This document shows, piece by piece, positions 14,153 through 25,915 of a stretch of DNA of 64,000 bases (the stretch's first letter is position 1; every line of letters starts with the position of its first letter). Both the position numbers and the translations under genes were made by a program. The stretch lies in assembly GCA_905250115.1 (NCBI GenBank), contig CAJNOI010000166.1:129153-193152 (forward strand), in the 5' to 3' direction. The stretch comes from Adineta steineri. Its lineage: Eukaryota; Rotifera; Eurotatoria; Adinetida; Adinetidae. The notes under the pieces were generated by a model. The model was not told where the DNA came from and made no database searches. It worked only from the letters and a program-made list of their open reading frames with translations.

Positions 14153-14684
14153 TTTTTATCAATATATGTGTGCATACGTGTTTCAGTTGTTATTTGTTCA
14201 TTTTCTTTTCTTCTTCTTCTTTTTTTTGTACAAATGAAACACGAATATAACAAAATAGTTAGTCTAATATAATATTAAAGAGAGATAAAAATATTCAGTT
14301 ACGTCTATATCATATCTTTTCAATTAAAATAATTTATAAAGTAGTATTATACTCATTAAATCATAGATATCAGTTTTGTACATTATTTCCTTCTTCTTCT
14401 CGATTACATCAAATACCATTCTCTTTCTTCACTAGTGATATGATCTATACTAGCATATCTTACTATTCATCGGATATTAGATGATAAACCAGATAATATA
14501 AGCATTCAATATCTGTAATATTTTTAGTAGGAAGACAAATCGAATGTCAATTATCCAATACGATAATGATATAGATTAATTTTTATTTTAAAATCAAATA
14601 CAAAACTTTTGTAATCTAATTAGTTAGAATACATATTTTTCAAGGAAATATACAATTATATTAAATGAAGAAGAAATTGTATAA

Positions 14685-15656
14685 TTATTCATCTTCATCC
14701 GATTGATTTTGATCTTTACTAGTCATCTTTCGTAGAGCTGAACTTGTTGCAGCTGTTGATGCTCTTGATATGGAATATAAAGAAGTTAAAATACCACCAG
14801 TTGAATTATCTACATCTTTTGATGTTAGATTTTCAGGTAATTCACGTAATTGTTTATCAATTTTGATTACAGGTAAACGTATATCTGTATTCATTGGTTT
14901 ACATTGTTTTTCTATAAATGGTGTTATATATCTTAAAAGTGTTGCTTCTGTTATTGAATTATGATCTTCATTACGTAATAAAATAATTTTTTTTCTTTCA
15001 TGATTTAAACAAGCATCATATAAGATTTGTGAATGATTCGGTGGTATAAGTGTATCATCTAAGCCATGTATGAAAAGTACTGGACATTGTATATGTTTCA
15101 TAGCTTCGAGATTATCCCATGAACGAGTACGAATTAGATATGATAGAACACCCGCTTTTTCTCGTACTAAACTATTTATAGCGGTATAAGGAGATTGTAA
15201 AATTAATGCTCCTATTGAGTGCATAGATGCAAGATAACATGCAGCACCACTACCAATTGAATGTCCATAGATAATTATTCTTTCAATTGGCCAATTAAGA
15301 GTATTCGAAACAAAATTAAATGCTTGTTCAGCATGATTATTAATTGTTTCTTGATTCGGTGATGATGCTGTACATAATCCATATGTTGGATATTCAAAAC
15401 TTATAGCATAAACATTTAAATGTCTACTAAATTCACTTAAAGTATAATGCATTGAACCAATATCACAACCGTTACCATGACAAAATATCATAAAATATTC
15501 AATTTCTCGATTTGAATACTCAGGTGAATAGAACATACATGGTATAGACGATGATTCATTAGTTGAATCAGTAGGTAACCAAAACAAATTATGTTTATGT
15601 GATTCTAATGTATAATTAGGTGGTTTTGGTGCTGGAAAAAGAAATTTATTTAACAT
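14685..15656 (-). CDS. ABHD17: ABHD17-like alpha/beta hydrolase (protein depalmitoylase family)
   Basis: Single exon, 323 aa. The fold has FCHGNGCDIG (oxyanion region, about 58-67), the nucleophile elbow GHSIGSG with Ser133, an acid in GLDDTLIP (about Asp201) and His232 in EDHNS, so the triad is complete. ABHD17 enzymes remove palmitate from membrane proteins such as N-Ras and PSD95 (known for the family). Unlike vertebrate ABHD17 there is no Cys-rich palmitoylated N-terminus: the protein begins MLNKFLFPAPKPPNY, close to where the family's conserved LPPEPTY-like region lies. A 3' splice acceptor (pyrimidine run plus TTTTTAG, exon base 15666) sits 10 nt before the ATG, and an in-frame stop follows it, so coding cannot extend further upstream through this acceptor. 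The C-terminal 60 residues are Ser/Thr-rich. The AKAP7-like stop codon is 99 bp upstream. Confidence 0.9.
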   Translation of the reverse strand: MLNKFLFPAPKPPNYTLESHKHNLFWLPTDSTNESSSIPCMFYSPEYSNREIEYFMIFCHGNGCDIGSMHYTLSEFSRHLNVYAISFEYPTYGLCTASSPNQETINNHAEQAFNFVSNTLNWPIERIIIYGHSIGSGAACYLASMHSIGALILQSPYTAINSLVREKAGVLSYLIRTRSWDNLEAMKHIQCPVLFIHGLDDTLIPPNHSQILYDACLNHERKKIILLRNEDHNSITEATLLRYITPFIEKQCKPMNTDIRLPVIKIDKQLRELPENLTSKDVDNSTGGILTSLYSISRASTAATSSALRKMTSKDQNQSDEDE

Positions 15657-15755
15657 TTGATTCTATCTAAAAACGAAAAAAAAAGAAAGAGAAAATGTAA
15701 ATAACAATAACAATGATTTTTATTTTGTTTGTAAACAAATCTTATTTTAATAACT

Positions 15756-18700
15756 TTATATTATTGAACAGCATGAACAACAACCTTGAGAACGTGAAGG
15801 ACGAATGAAACTAGTTATTCCGGAAACATTTTCTTCATTTGTTGATTGTTCAGCTTGTAAAAGTGGCGATGATTCATTTATTATAGATGAATTATAAATC
15901 ATTGGTTCATCATCTACTACATCTTGACTATTAGATGTTCGTTCAATAATTTCATTAGTTTGTAGAGATGGAAATGTAATATTATTGATTTCTACCATAC
16001 GTTCTATTTCATTATTAAGATTATTTGACAGAGGACGTAATGAATTCAGATCTTCGTCATTGACTAAATATTATAAATAAAAAATAAAACATTACATTTC
16101 ATCTTGTATTTGAAAAAACATCCAGTATGAAATGGATTTGATTAAACTATTTTATGTAGATATATTTTATATAAAGAAAAATAATATCGTAAAATAAAAT
16201 CATATGAAATTATAAACTTACATAAATCTTGTTGATGAAATATTTCATAATATCCATCAGTTTGTTTTTTCATCATATTACATAGATGAAGAAATTGAAA
16301 ATTTTCAATACCAAAATGATGATTTAGATATTTTGTAGTCCAACATTGATCGATTTTTTTTACACCTTTTCGATGAAGATCACGTGCTTTGGATAATTTA
16401 AATAATGTTAAATGTGGATTAAATGGACGAACATCTGTTGAAACAATACCGTTTTTTTCATAAGTTTCTCGACAGATTTCTTTTAATAGATAATTAAAGT
16501 AGTTTGTAAATCAATTATATCTTAAAAATTATACCAGCTATACGTGTGAGGACGTCAAGATGTTCATCTTTGACTGGATCCATATAGAGTACTTTATTAT
16601 TGAAATGAGACAGACCAGTAAATGTAATTTGTGGCGGTGATAATTTAGCTAGTGTAATTTGACGATATACATCAGCAAGACTTTCTTGTGCTCTATATTG
16701 AAAGAAAGAATACAATGAAATATTTAACAAATTGTCGTTTTAGATGATATGGAGTACAAAATTCTGTTTATGAATGATATTAAACTTAGCGAGACATATG
16801 CGCATTACGAGTAAGTATGTTTTTCATATGAAGTCAAATCTTGTTATCACAGCATGAGCTCGTTCTATAAGGAAAATTACAACTTTAAATAATTGCTTGA
16901 ATCAAGGTTAATTGATACTTATATCAATTCAAAAACAAAAAGATAGATAATACAAAGGAAAAGTTTACAGAGTTTGAAATAATATTATTCCAGGTGAGAT
17001 ATTGTTAGAATTTTATATCAAATGAAGATGTTGGTTATTCGAAAACGAATTTAATTAATTTCTTGTGATATTTTTACATGGTTAGATAAAGTGTTTAGTG
17101 ACTTTTCCGGAACAAATAATTTCAAAAACTATCTGGAAAATCTTAGACAATGTTAAAAACCTAATTTCCTTTCTTCGAGAGGAAAACATTCAAATTTCTA
17201 TTAAAAATAGATTATTTTCATTACCATAGGCCTTTCATGATATACTCCTTAGACACACTTTTCACGCTATATCAGGTGAGTACATTTTCAAAAGCCTAGG
17301 GTATCGAAAATAATGTAAAAAAACCACGTTTATTGGATAATTGAGTGTTTTCCACTCGAGGAAAACAAAATTACGTTTTTAAGATTATTTGGTCCAGAAA
17401 AGTGACCAAAAACGTTTTTAGTATTTACAGTTTTTATATAAAATCCGTTCCTTACTCTATTTGAATACAAAAACGAGATTTTCACTGTTGTAAGCAGTTT
17501 CCGAAGCGAATCGTTGGAGTATATCTAATTATACGAATGATAACATTTCCTTTATTTCTTTAGTTTTCAACTAAATAACAAATATATTCATATTTTATTA
17601 TAAACTGCAATTATTTTCCATGTGTAGTTAATTAAATTATTCATCTTCATTCTATTACAAAAAAAAGAGTTATCATTCATGATTTCAATCCATCTTTGTT
17701 TTTTCAATCAGCCATAATAATAGCAAATCGAAGGCCGATTAGAAATAAATTTACAATGGCTTACGATGTAAGATATTACATCTACTACATACACGACACG
17801 TGTCAGCTTTTCTCACCTACTCTATATATATATATCTACTTGATGATAACCGATGCTCACTTATTCTTAGGCTTATTTGCACCAATCATATAATGTGGTA
17901 TATGCTACTTTTCGTATTACTTGGATCAACTTCATTGATTTTTGGAGAAACTACAACGAACATCGAGCGTATAGAAGAACGTTTAGAACAATCCGGTAAC
18001 CAATTACCAATCAAAGGATTTTTCGAACCACCAGAAGCTGATAGTTATTTAAATAATTATTACGTACAGGATGCACCACATAAATTAATATTAACAAAAG
18101 AAATAACAAAATTTATTCATGAATGGACTCCGCGTCTTTTAGCATTAGATCCAACCGGCCCATATTATTTTTCAAAACTTTCAGATTCGTCAGTACCTGA
18201 AAAAGATCTAAATCTTCTTTCATATCTATTAGCTAGTAAGTCTTATAAAAACCAATATTATTACTATTATTATTATGATTTTAGTTGAATCAAATCGAAC
18301 ACTTGATTTTCCATTTATTAATGTTGTTCCACAAACCCATCGTAATGCTATTCCACTCCTATCGATTTTTCGTTGCAGTGAACATGTTTATCCAACATCA
18401 GATCCATTTTTTCATAATCTTGAACTTATGATTGGTCCCGGTAAAACTGAATTACCAGTACAACAATATTCAAAAACATATTCACAATTATATTGTTCTC
18501 TTTATGGTTATCCACATTTTATTCTTATGAATCAAGCAAAACAATCAAAACTAACATATAATACCGAAACATTACTTTCTCAAGATAAACTACCCGAAAT
18601 CGATTATTATTCAACAGATTTAACACCTGGCATGTGTATATTTGTTCCACCTGAATTCGCAACAGGTATTCAATTTAACAATAGTCTTTCATTAGTTTTT

Positions 18701-20465
18701 ACATTGAAAAAAATTGAAAAACCAAGTTCAGATGATGAAAGATTACCATGTAATATTACTGGTGAAACAACACTTGATAAGATTGATTTTGCTATAAATG
18801 ATGAATTCAATATGACTGAAATTGCTTTAATGGTATATTTTTATCAATATCTTAATCCTCCAATGTTTGATTTACACTATACTTCGGAAACATTTTTTAA
18901 TAAAATTCAAAATGATAGAAATGTATCTCAATTAATTATGCAATGGACACCAGAATTAATTGATCTCATGAAGATTACACTTTTTAAACAACTTGATATG
19001 AATAATGATGATAAATTTAGTATTGATGATTATTTTGAAGTGAGACAAGCAAATTTACTTCAAATACATAGTTCAATTTATGATATACTTGAAAAAATAC
19101 GTGGATACGCTGTAGCACAATTTAATGAATTGAATGATAAGATATCGAAATTTAGCGAACAATTTAAAAGCATGGAATTTGAAGGTAATGCTCAAGAAGC
19201 TTTGGAATCATTGTTAGCAAATTTACCTGATCAGGTGAAAGAACGATTAGGTGAAAGTGTTGATCTTGAACAAGTTTTATCTAATGTTAAAGATAAAAGA
19301 CCAAAAAGACCATCAAGAAATAAACAACGTGCTAGAGAAGATGATAGTTCGATACTTTTTGATAAACAAGATGATGATGAAATCATATCAAATTTTGAAC
19401 AAGAAGAAGAAGAAGAAATTACAGCAGAACCATTTATAGATGAAAATGAACTTCATCGAACTGATTTATAATGTGTTCGGGTTTTTTTTCTTTTCTAAAT
19501 AAAAATTCTTTAACTAACCTTTGTTTGTCTTCATCAGTTTTTAGTGCAAATACCATAAGAGTTATATGAAGTGTTGGAATTGATACACTAGCTTTTGATA
19601 ATAATGGATTTGATTCTATTATTTGTTTTTGAATTTCACTTGCACCATTAATAATCTAAATAATATTCTCATTATTAGCAATGCATGCATATTTATCTCA
19701 CTAATTATGAACAATATTATTGAATTATCAAGTCACTCATTGAGAGAAGTCTTCTGTTAACAACAGTAATCAAATGAAATACTTGAAAGATTAAGCGACT
19801 GAAAAGAAATCGAATCAAACCTAAACGCATTAGTACTCAAGCTTCGTATTTGTTAGATTGTAAGATCATCTCTTCACTTAATCTTTTTACGCATCAATAA
19901 ATATTGTTTTTTTATAATTCAATGGATACGATGATTTTTCTGCACTTAGATTAAAACTGCTTAGTTTTTTTAAGTGCATGACCACTAACAGCGAGTATTG
20001 ATATTTTAATTGTAATACGTCTATTTACTATTAAAATTAAGCTTAATTCACTTCGGAAAACAATGATTGTCATAAAAGGGGCATTATCTGAAATATTGAT
20101 TCATTTTTCATAGCTTATTAAACAACGATCTCTCTTAATTATGAAGAAATTTACAGTATTCATACTTGCTGATTTGTTATTCTAAAACTTAAAAATGCAT
20201 TTGGCCGTAGTAGTTTTGGTCGTTTATCTTTTTTCCCTAAACGGTAAATGTTCAATAAAATAAATCATAAGTTAAAAATAATTTTTTTTAACTTACCTGA
20301 TTGATCTGTAGTCGTCTGTTGTAAAAATTCATCTTGACTATCATCATCCGTATTTTGTGTTTTTGTATCACTTTCAGATTTGGGTCGTGCTCGTTTATTT
20401 GACGCAGACGTAATAATCTTACTTCCGTGATTAAGTATTCTCTTTGTATGTTTGGTCGATGCCAT
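15756..20465 (-). CDS. AKAP7: AKAP7-like 2H phosphoesterase-fold A-kinase anchor protein
   Basis: Six exons on the minus strand (20297-20465, 20166-20236, 19519-19655, 16535-16692, 16222-16479, 15756-16063) give 366 aa. The core RPNAFLSFRITNQQIING matches the AKAP7 LigT-like domain. Both H-x-T motifs of the 2H fold are kept: HIT at 110-112 and HLT at 201-203. The KLSKARDLHRKGVKKID segment is also AKAP7-like. AKAP7 scaffolds PKA at membranes; its central domain binds nucleotides (known). I cannot see a clear RII-binding amphipathic helix in the C-terminal region. The C-terminus is GCCSCCSII, whose last four residues fit a CAAX prenylation box behind extra cysteines. Intron 3 (16693-19518) contains a whole gene on the other strand. 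A splice acceptor lies 11 nt before the ATG. An in-frame ATG at 20510 would lie upstream of that acceptor. Confidence 0.88.
17893..19471 (+). CDS. Secreted/ER cupin (JmjC-like) protein with one EF-hand, nested in AKAP7 intron
   Basis: Two exons (17893-18235, 18285-19471) give 509 aa. A signal peptide (MWYMLLFVLLGSTSLIFG) is followed by a region resembling cupin_8/JmjC proteins: FFEPPEADSYLNNYY, PFINVVPQTHRN, LYCSLYGYPHFILM and LTPGMCIFVPPEFATGIQ. The Fe(II) ligand motif HxD is not visible where expected (ELPVQQYSKTYSQ), so hydroxylase activity is doubtful. Residues 352-363 (DMNNDDKFSIDD) form a canonical EF-hand calcium loop. The C-terminal third is helical and acidic with a poly-Glu run, ending HRTDL, which resembles KDEL-type ER retention signals. 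No exact family recognised; an ER lumen role is inference. A splice acceptor (TTATTCTTAG) sits 22 nt before the ATG. The 3' end lies only 47 bp from AKAP7 exon 3 on the opposite strand. Confidence 0.75.
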
Positions 20466-21603
20466 TATAGAAATATCTATAGAAAAGAAAAATCTTAAGC
20501 ACCTACGCATAATAAAAGTTTTATCTTTATTTATGAGAAAAAAAAGTTCCGGAAAGACCTATATAAAATGTAGATTATAAATATTTCTAAATGTAACATC
20601 AAATATTTATAATTCTTTATTATTGAAAGTACCTATTGTTTCACTTATTTAAATATAAAAGATAAAAATTCATTAGCATAAAATCAAAAAGGAAACTAAC
20701 GAAGTACATGCGACTTTATAGTTACAATATTAAAGGATTGTTTATTGGGCAATACTCTAAACAAAATAAAAACTATTTCGCAGATAATCTAATGACTTAA
20801 AATACTCAAATGGTTTTTTGTTCTCATATTTATGAAATTAGATTCGTAATAATACATATTTTAAAGATATTTTTAGCAAATAGAAGCTCATTAGTACGTA
20901 TTCGATGTACCGGAATTTTCTAAGAATATCAAATGTTTAAATGGCTATTTCTTCCGAGGAAGATTCTCTAATTTTTTTATACTAATAACCTTAAAATTGA
21001 TCATTAGTTGTTTTCAATACTAAATAAAACATATAATCATATAGAAACTATCATTTTAATATTAATCGAAGCAAAAAAAAACATAAATATTCACAATACA
21101 AATCATCGTTTTTCTTTCAAATCTGCTTATCTTTACAAAACAACAAATAACATAAACAAAGATCGAGATTATTATGAAATATGAATAACAAAAAAAAAAG
21201 AAGAAGAAGAGGATATAGAATGACTGATATGAACTAGAAAACAAAACAAAAAAAAAGAAAAGTAGCAATGAAAAAAAAAATATTGCAACTATATGGCTTA
21301 TCATTATCCAAATCATATTCACTGTTTGGAATGAATAATGAAAGTACAAGATTTGTTTTGTTTTATCTATCAAATATTATCGGTCATTATAAATATTGTT
21401 ATCCATACAAGAATATATTTGAATAGTAATTGTTGTGATTGTGAACAAGGATTTAATAATTTCGCTGAATATATCGAAATCGATGTTTCATCTTCGGAAT
21501 TATTAAATGAACAATCATGACTATTATTTCGAATAATAATTGAATCACTCATTTGAAAACTCTGTTTAAATGAAAAAAAGTTATTGAAATTTGTTTTTTT
21601 CAT
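20466..21603. other. Intergenic, no gene seen
   Basis: AT-rich with poly-A/AAG tracts near 21190-21280. Short open frames on both strands are low-complexity Phe/Ile runs and are not supported as genes. It probably holds the AKAP7-like promoter and the 3' end of the next minus-strand gene. Confidence 0.5.
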
Positions 21604-24600
21604 TCAATTATAACATACAAGACAATAACTAGCATTTGAATATATTGATTGAGCAATAAGATATATTATTGATAGATCATCGGATCGCCAAGATGCAAGA
21701 CATGTATCTGTTTGAGTTAATAAACGATAATCGGGATCTAAAAGTATATTATAAAATAAAAAAATTTTATAGTAAAAAAGACATTTAAGTCTAATATAGA
21801 TACGGTCGAAAAGTTAATTCTCCCAACTAAGGTCGAAAGCAAAAATATCGAAGTATAAAAAGATCGAAATATGAAAACGATAAGATTTTGGGTGTTGGAA
21901 ACAACTTAATGGTAAAAATAAAGAAAGACGTTTGAGGGTGGGTGTGAGTATCGGTGTAAATATAGATATTCACCTATATTTAGTCACACCCACATCCACA
22001 TCCACACCCTTACCCACATCCACACCCACACCCACCCTTCGACATTTTTATATTTCGAGTATTTTCAAATTCGACATTTCTACCCTTCGATATTTTTGAA
22101 TTTCGACTATTTTCAATTCGACATTCTTACATTCGGCATTTGTCTAATTTTATTTTGACATTTTTACCCTTCGATCTTTATATACTTCGACATTTTCTCT
22201 TTTCGACCAAAGTTGGGATTACCGAAAAGGTTTTTCTCATAGGCTTACTGTCTCTGCACGAATATGACATTCGTCATTTGGCAATCCCTTCTCTTATTCT
22301 AACTCATGATTCAGTGTTTTATTCAGCAGGTGGGCGCTGGATGAACGTTCCCCACCCTAAATTTCGATTCGTCCATCCGAAAAATGAAACGCTGTCATGA
22401 TTGCTTTGTCAAAACTTTTAACCTAACCATAATTGTCGTTCACTGAGAAATTAACTTCTCATCTTTCGATTGAATATATTTTACTTTTAAAATCGTTAAC
22501 TTTTTTTTCCGGTACATTTCATTGTATGTTCTATTAACTTTCTCCTCACGTATGTTACATTTAAAAAAAATCGTTTTTTTCGACAAACCTTTTTCTGTTT
22601 GATAAATCATTAATTTTTCTTTATTATCACAACCAACAGACATTTGAAATGGATTTTTTCTTAAAAATCTTTGTCGATGATGATTTAAATTTGTTTCAAG
22701 TAATAAATTTCCAATTGAAGTTGGACACGAAGATAAAGATTTTGATTTTGTAACAAATGTTAATACTCTCTTATATCGATTATTATTACTATTACAATTA
22801 GTTAAAACTAATTCTAAAACATTATTTGCTTGTTGATTTATTTGTAAACATTCTTCATAAACTTCACTATAAAACAAACAAGAAAATTTTTCTTTTTTTG
22901 AGTAAAAATCTTAATTTTTACCAATTTGTAAATGATTGTACTTGATACTTTAATGAATTCATTGATTGAAGACAATGAAAACGTTTATTATTTCCTTTAT
23001 TTTTAAGATTAATCAATTCAATATCAGTCGACTTAATAATCATTTGAATTGTTCGATTAAGTGAATACCATTCATAGTCTTGAAATTCTTCCGGAAATAT
23101 ACATGATGATATATTAGATTCATTACCTATCTGTCGATCTAAATTAATATAACAATATAAAAATTCAATAAATAATTTATTCAGAAAAAAAGAAATAATT
23201 TACTTATTGATGATAATGTCATTACTGTTGACATAGATTTAGAATTGAGATCACGACATGAATCGTCAGTTGCCATACTTAATTGAAATGACGATGATAG
23301 ATCTTTTTGTTTCGTTAGAAAATGCTTAAAAGATATTTTGTCAAAATAGAAACAAAAATAATTAGAAATATTTTTTAACTTACAAAACATGCATATTGAT
23401 TATTCGATTGTTTTGAAAGAATATGAGTAACAAAATAAGTATGAAAACCTTCTATCCATGTTCCAACACAAACAAATTGTAGATCAAATGTTTGCTGATG
23501 AGATGAACATGATAAAAGATGAAGACGAAATTGATAATCATTAGCACATTCACCAATATATGATAATGCTGTTGATTGACGACATATTAAACCATCTTTA
23601 TTTAAATTTGTTAATAAAAATGGTGGTTGTATTGGACATAATTGAGGCTTGGAATTATCTAAATTTTTATCAAACAAAACTAGTATCTATCTTTCTTTTA
23701 TCTTTTTTTTTTCTTCTCTCTCTTTCTAACGTACACACAGTCTTTTAACCTCATCATCTATTCATTGTATGTTAAAACAACAAATGGTAATAACCATAAT
23801 AATACTCACTTCTATGTAGTGTATACAAAGCAGCATCGGGTGCAATCATATTCGGACATGAAGTAACATTCAACTGATCATCTGCATCACTACATTCACC
23901 TAAAGGAGAAATTAAAAAAAAGATTTATTGAATAATAGTTTCTTTTATTTAATATTAAATAAGAAACATACTTTCACGATATTGCAATAAATTACTATGC
24001 CGTTCAATGAATAAAAGACATCGAGTGCAACGATTTATACTATTTGAAAAAAAGAAAGAAAGAAGTATGTTAAACTCATTATTATGGTTCATTGATATTA
24101 GCAAACGTTATTTTCTGGTATATTGGTTCTATCTACATATATGACATAATAATAATTCGGACATTCAGATTTTTCCCTTCCGGTATAATTCGTTAAAGAA
24201 GAAAACTTCATTAGGAACATATATCTAACATTTGCTCGAGCTTTTACACCTTTCTACTAAGCCAAAAAGCCTTTTAATTAATTTTTTTTTCACTTATATA
24301 TGTCAAAACTACATTGGACACGTGCAAAAGACATGACGATAAACGTTAATACTGATTGAGTACGTGAATAAACAATTTTTTAAAAGTTACTAATGATGAG
24401 ATGTGATTTATACGTACGAATCGTTGAAGAGATAATATTGTGGAATAGGAAGTACATCTAGACAACGTCCTTTTGTTTGAACATGATCGATTGTTATCTG
24501 TAATAGTGAACTCATACCACGTTGATACCATGAGCCAAGCCATGCTGTAGGCATATTGCACAACGAGCAAGCTAAAGATAAATACGGAAATATGTATGAA

Positions 24601-25915
24601 ACACTTTGAAGGTTATGTGTAATTTACAATTGATTCTCTCCCTCTCTCTCTCTTTCTTTTTTATTCGAGGCATTCAATGTCAATACCACGCCCTTCAATC
24701 ATTTCTTGTTACTCTATCATGTACGATGAAGAAGTCACTCGTATGAATATTTAAACGTGATTAATATAGAATTTCCTACTAGTTTCTCATCACTTGTCAT
24801 ACATTATTGAAACAATATAAAAATGCATAGAAATAGAAAAAAGACATAATCTTTTCTTTTTTTTTTTTGGTATAAAATATTCAACACTTTTTTTTTTGTT
24901 TGTTATCATATGAGTATTATAAGAAAGACATATCTACAATCTTGTCTAAGTTCATCATAATTACGTCATCGAACAGAAAATTCTATCAACAATAAAATAA
25001 GTAAACACATCGATGCGTATACACTTAGAATCATCATCAATCGTCATTGCCTTTCTTCAGATTAGATAGTTTGCTATGAGCGGATATATTGTTATAGCAA
25101 CACTTCAAGATGTGGAATTTTTTCTCATAGTACAGTAATACTTGAGAAAGACAAAACAATCGATATAGCTACTATGAATGTTTCAATTGATCACCAAAAA
25201 GAGCTCAAGGCTGACGATAGTTACAGTTCAATAAGGAGAAAAGAAATTCTCTCGTACTTAAAAGGCTTCCTTGTGTATGTATGTGTGTGTCTCTTTCTTT
25301 CTCGTTCATTCATTCATTCATTCATTCACTCTAGCATCTGCTCAATTCTAATTATCACTTAAATAAGAAACAAAATGACGTAGTTAAACAATTTCAATTC
25401 GTTCATTTAATGTCTATGTTTATCGCGTGAGCTTCTAAATTTAATTAATGATGATGAATGAATACGTTTGCTATAAGTATAAAGATGAACGAGTGGGTGG
25501 GATTTAAAATAAAACAAAACAAAAAGAAAGAAACAGTCAGAGCAGATGGACAACAGTTCACATGCATCAAAGTATATATGACAGTCACGTAGAACGGTGT
25601 ATTGTCTAAATAAATCTAATTGACGAAAGAACGCGTGTGCATATCATTGTTCATTCTTCATCTTCATCTTCATTCTATGGACAGCTGTCGTGCGCATAAA
25701 CGTATATTCATCGATCGATCAGTCTAAACACTCATCTATCTATCTATTATGACAAATCGTTCACACTATCGTCATTCACAACAATCATGAAGATTATGAT
25801 TATTAAACATGTCTGGTGAAGAATAAAGTGGAAAAAAATAAATTTGAACATTACCTGACTTAATTTGTATAAATAAAATAATATTAAAAATAACTAATCG
25901 ATAAATCCCATTCAT
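21604..25915 (-). CDS. Secreted Cys-rich DUF7044/DUF7042 family protein
   Basis: Nine exons on the minus strand (25855-25915, 24418-24571, 23972-24039, 23810-23899, 23384-23658, 23204-23324, 22922-23138, 22589-22866, 21604-21737) give 465 aa. Exon 1 encodes only a signal peptide (MNGIYRLVIFNIILFIQIKS) and is followed by a 1.3-kb intron. The mature start CSLCNMPTAWLGSWYQRGM, then KGRC and CTRCLLFIERHSNLLQYRE, fits the DUF7044 pattern. The next part (CPIQPPFLLT to VCVGTWIEGFHTYFV) fits DUF7042. These are extracellular invertebrate proteins of unknown function. Cys-rich segments continue to the C-terminus. The last intron (21738-22588, 851 bp) holds a fold-back repeat, annotated separately. The small exons evade single-frame ORF calls. 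Confidence 0.82.
21817..22222. mobile_element. Fold-back (MITE-like) repeat, copy A
   Basis: The left end (TCCCAACTAAGGTCGAAA, 21821 onward) and the reverse complement of the right end (TCCCAACTTTGGTCGAAAA, near 22200-22220) are imperfect terminal inverted repeats that stay similar for about 55 bp. In between are many TTCGACATTT / TTCGATATTT units and a C-rich telomere-like array. A diverged reverse-oriented copy is near 49325-49630. No coding potential. A clear target-site duplication was not identified. It lies in an intron. Confidence 0.7.
21985..22037 (-). repeat. Degenerate (GGGTGT)n telomere-like array
   Basis: On the minus strand the stretch reads as eight to nine 6-bp units, mostly GGGTGT with GGATGT and GGGTAA variants. 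This equals the TGTGGG-type permutation known at bdelloid telomeres. It lies in the centre of fold-back copy A, so it is internal rather than a chromosome end. Confidence 0.65.
25304..25329. repeat. (TTCA)n microsatellite
   Basis: Six tandem TTCA units inside the long first intron of the DUF7044 gene. CT-rich tracts flank it. No function inferred. Confidence 0.8.
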
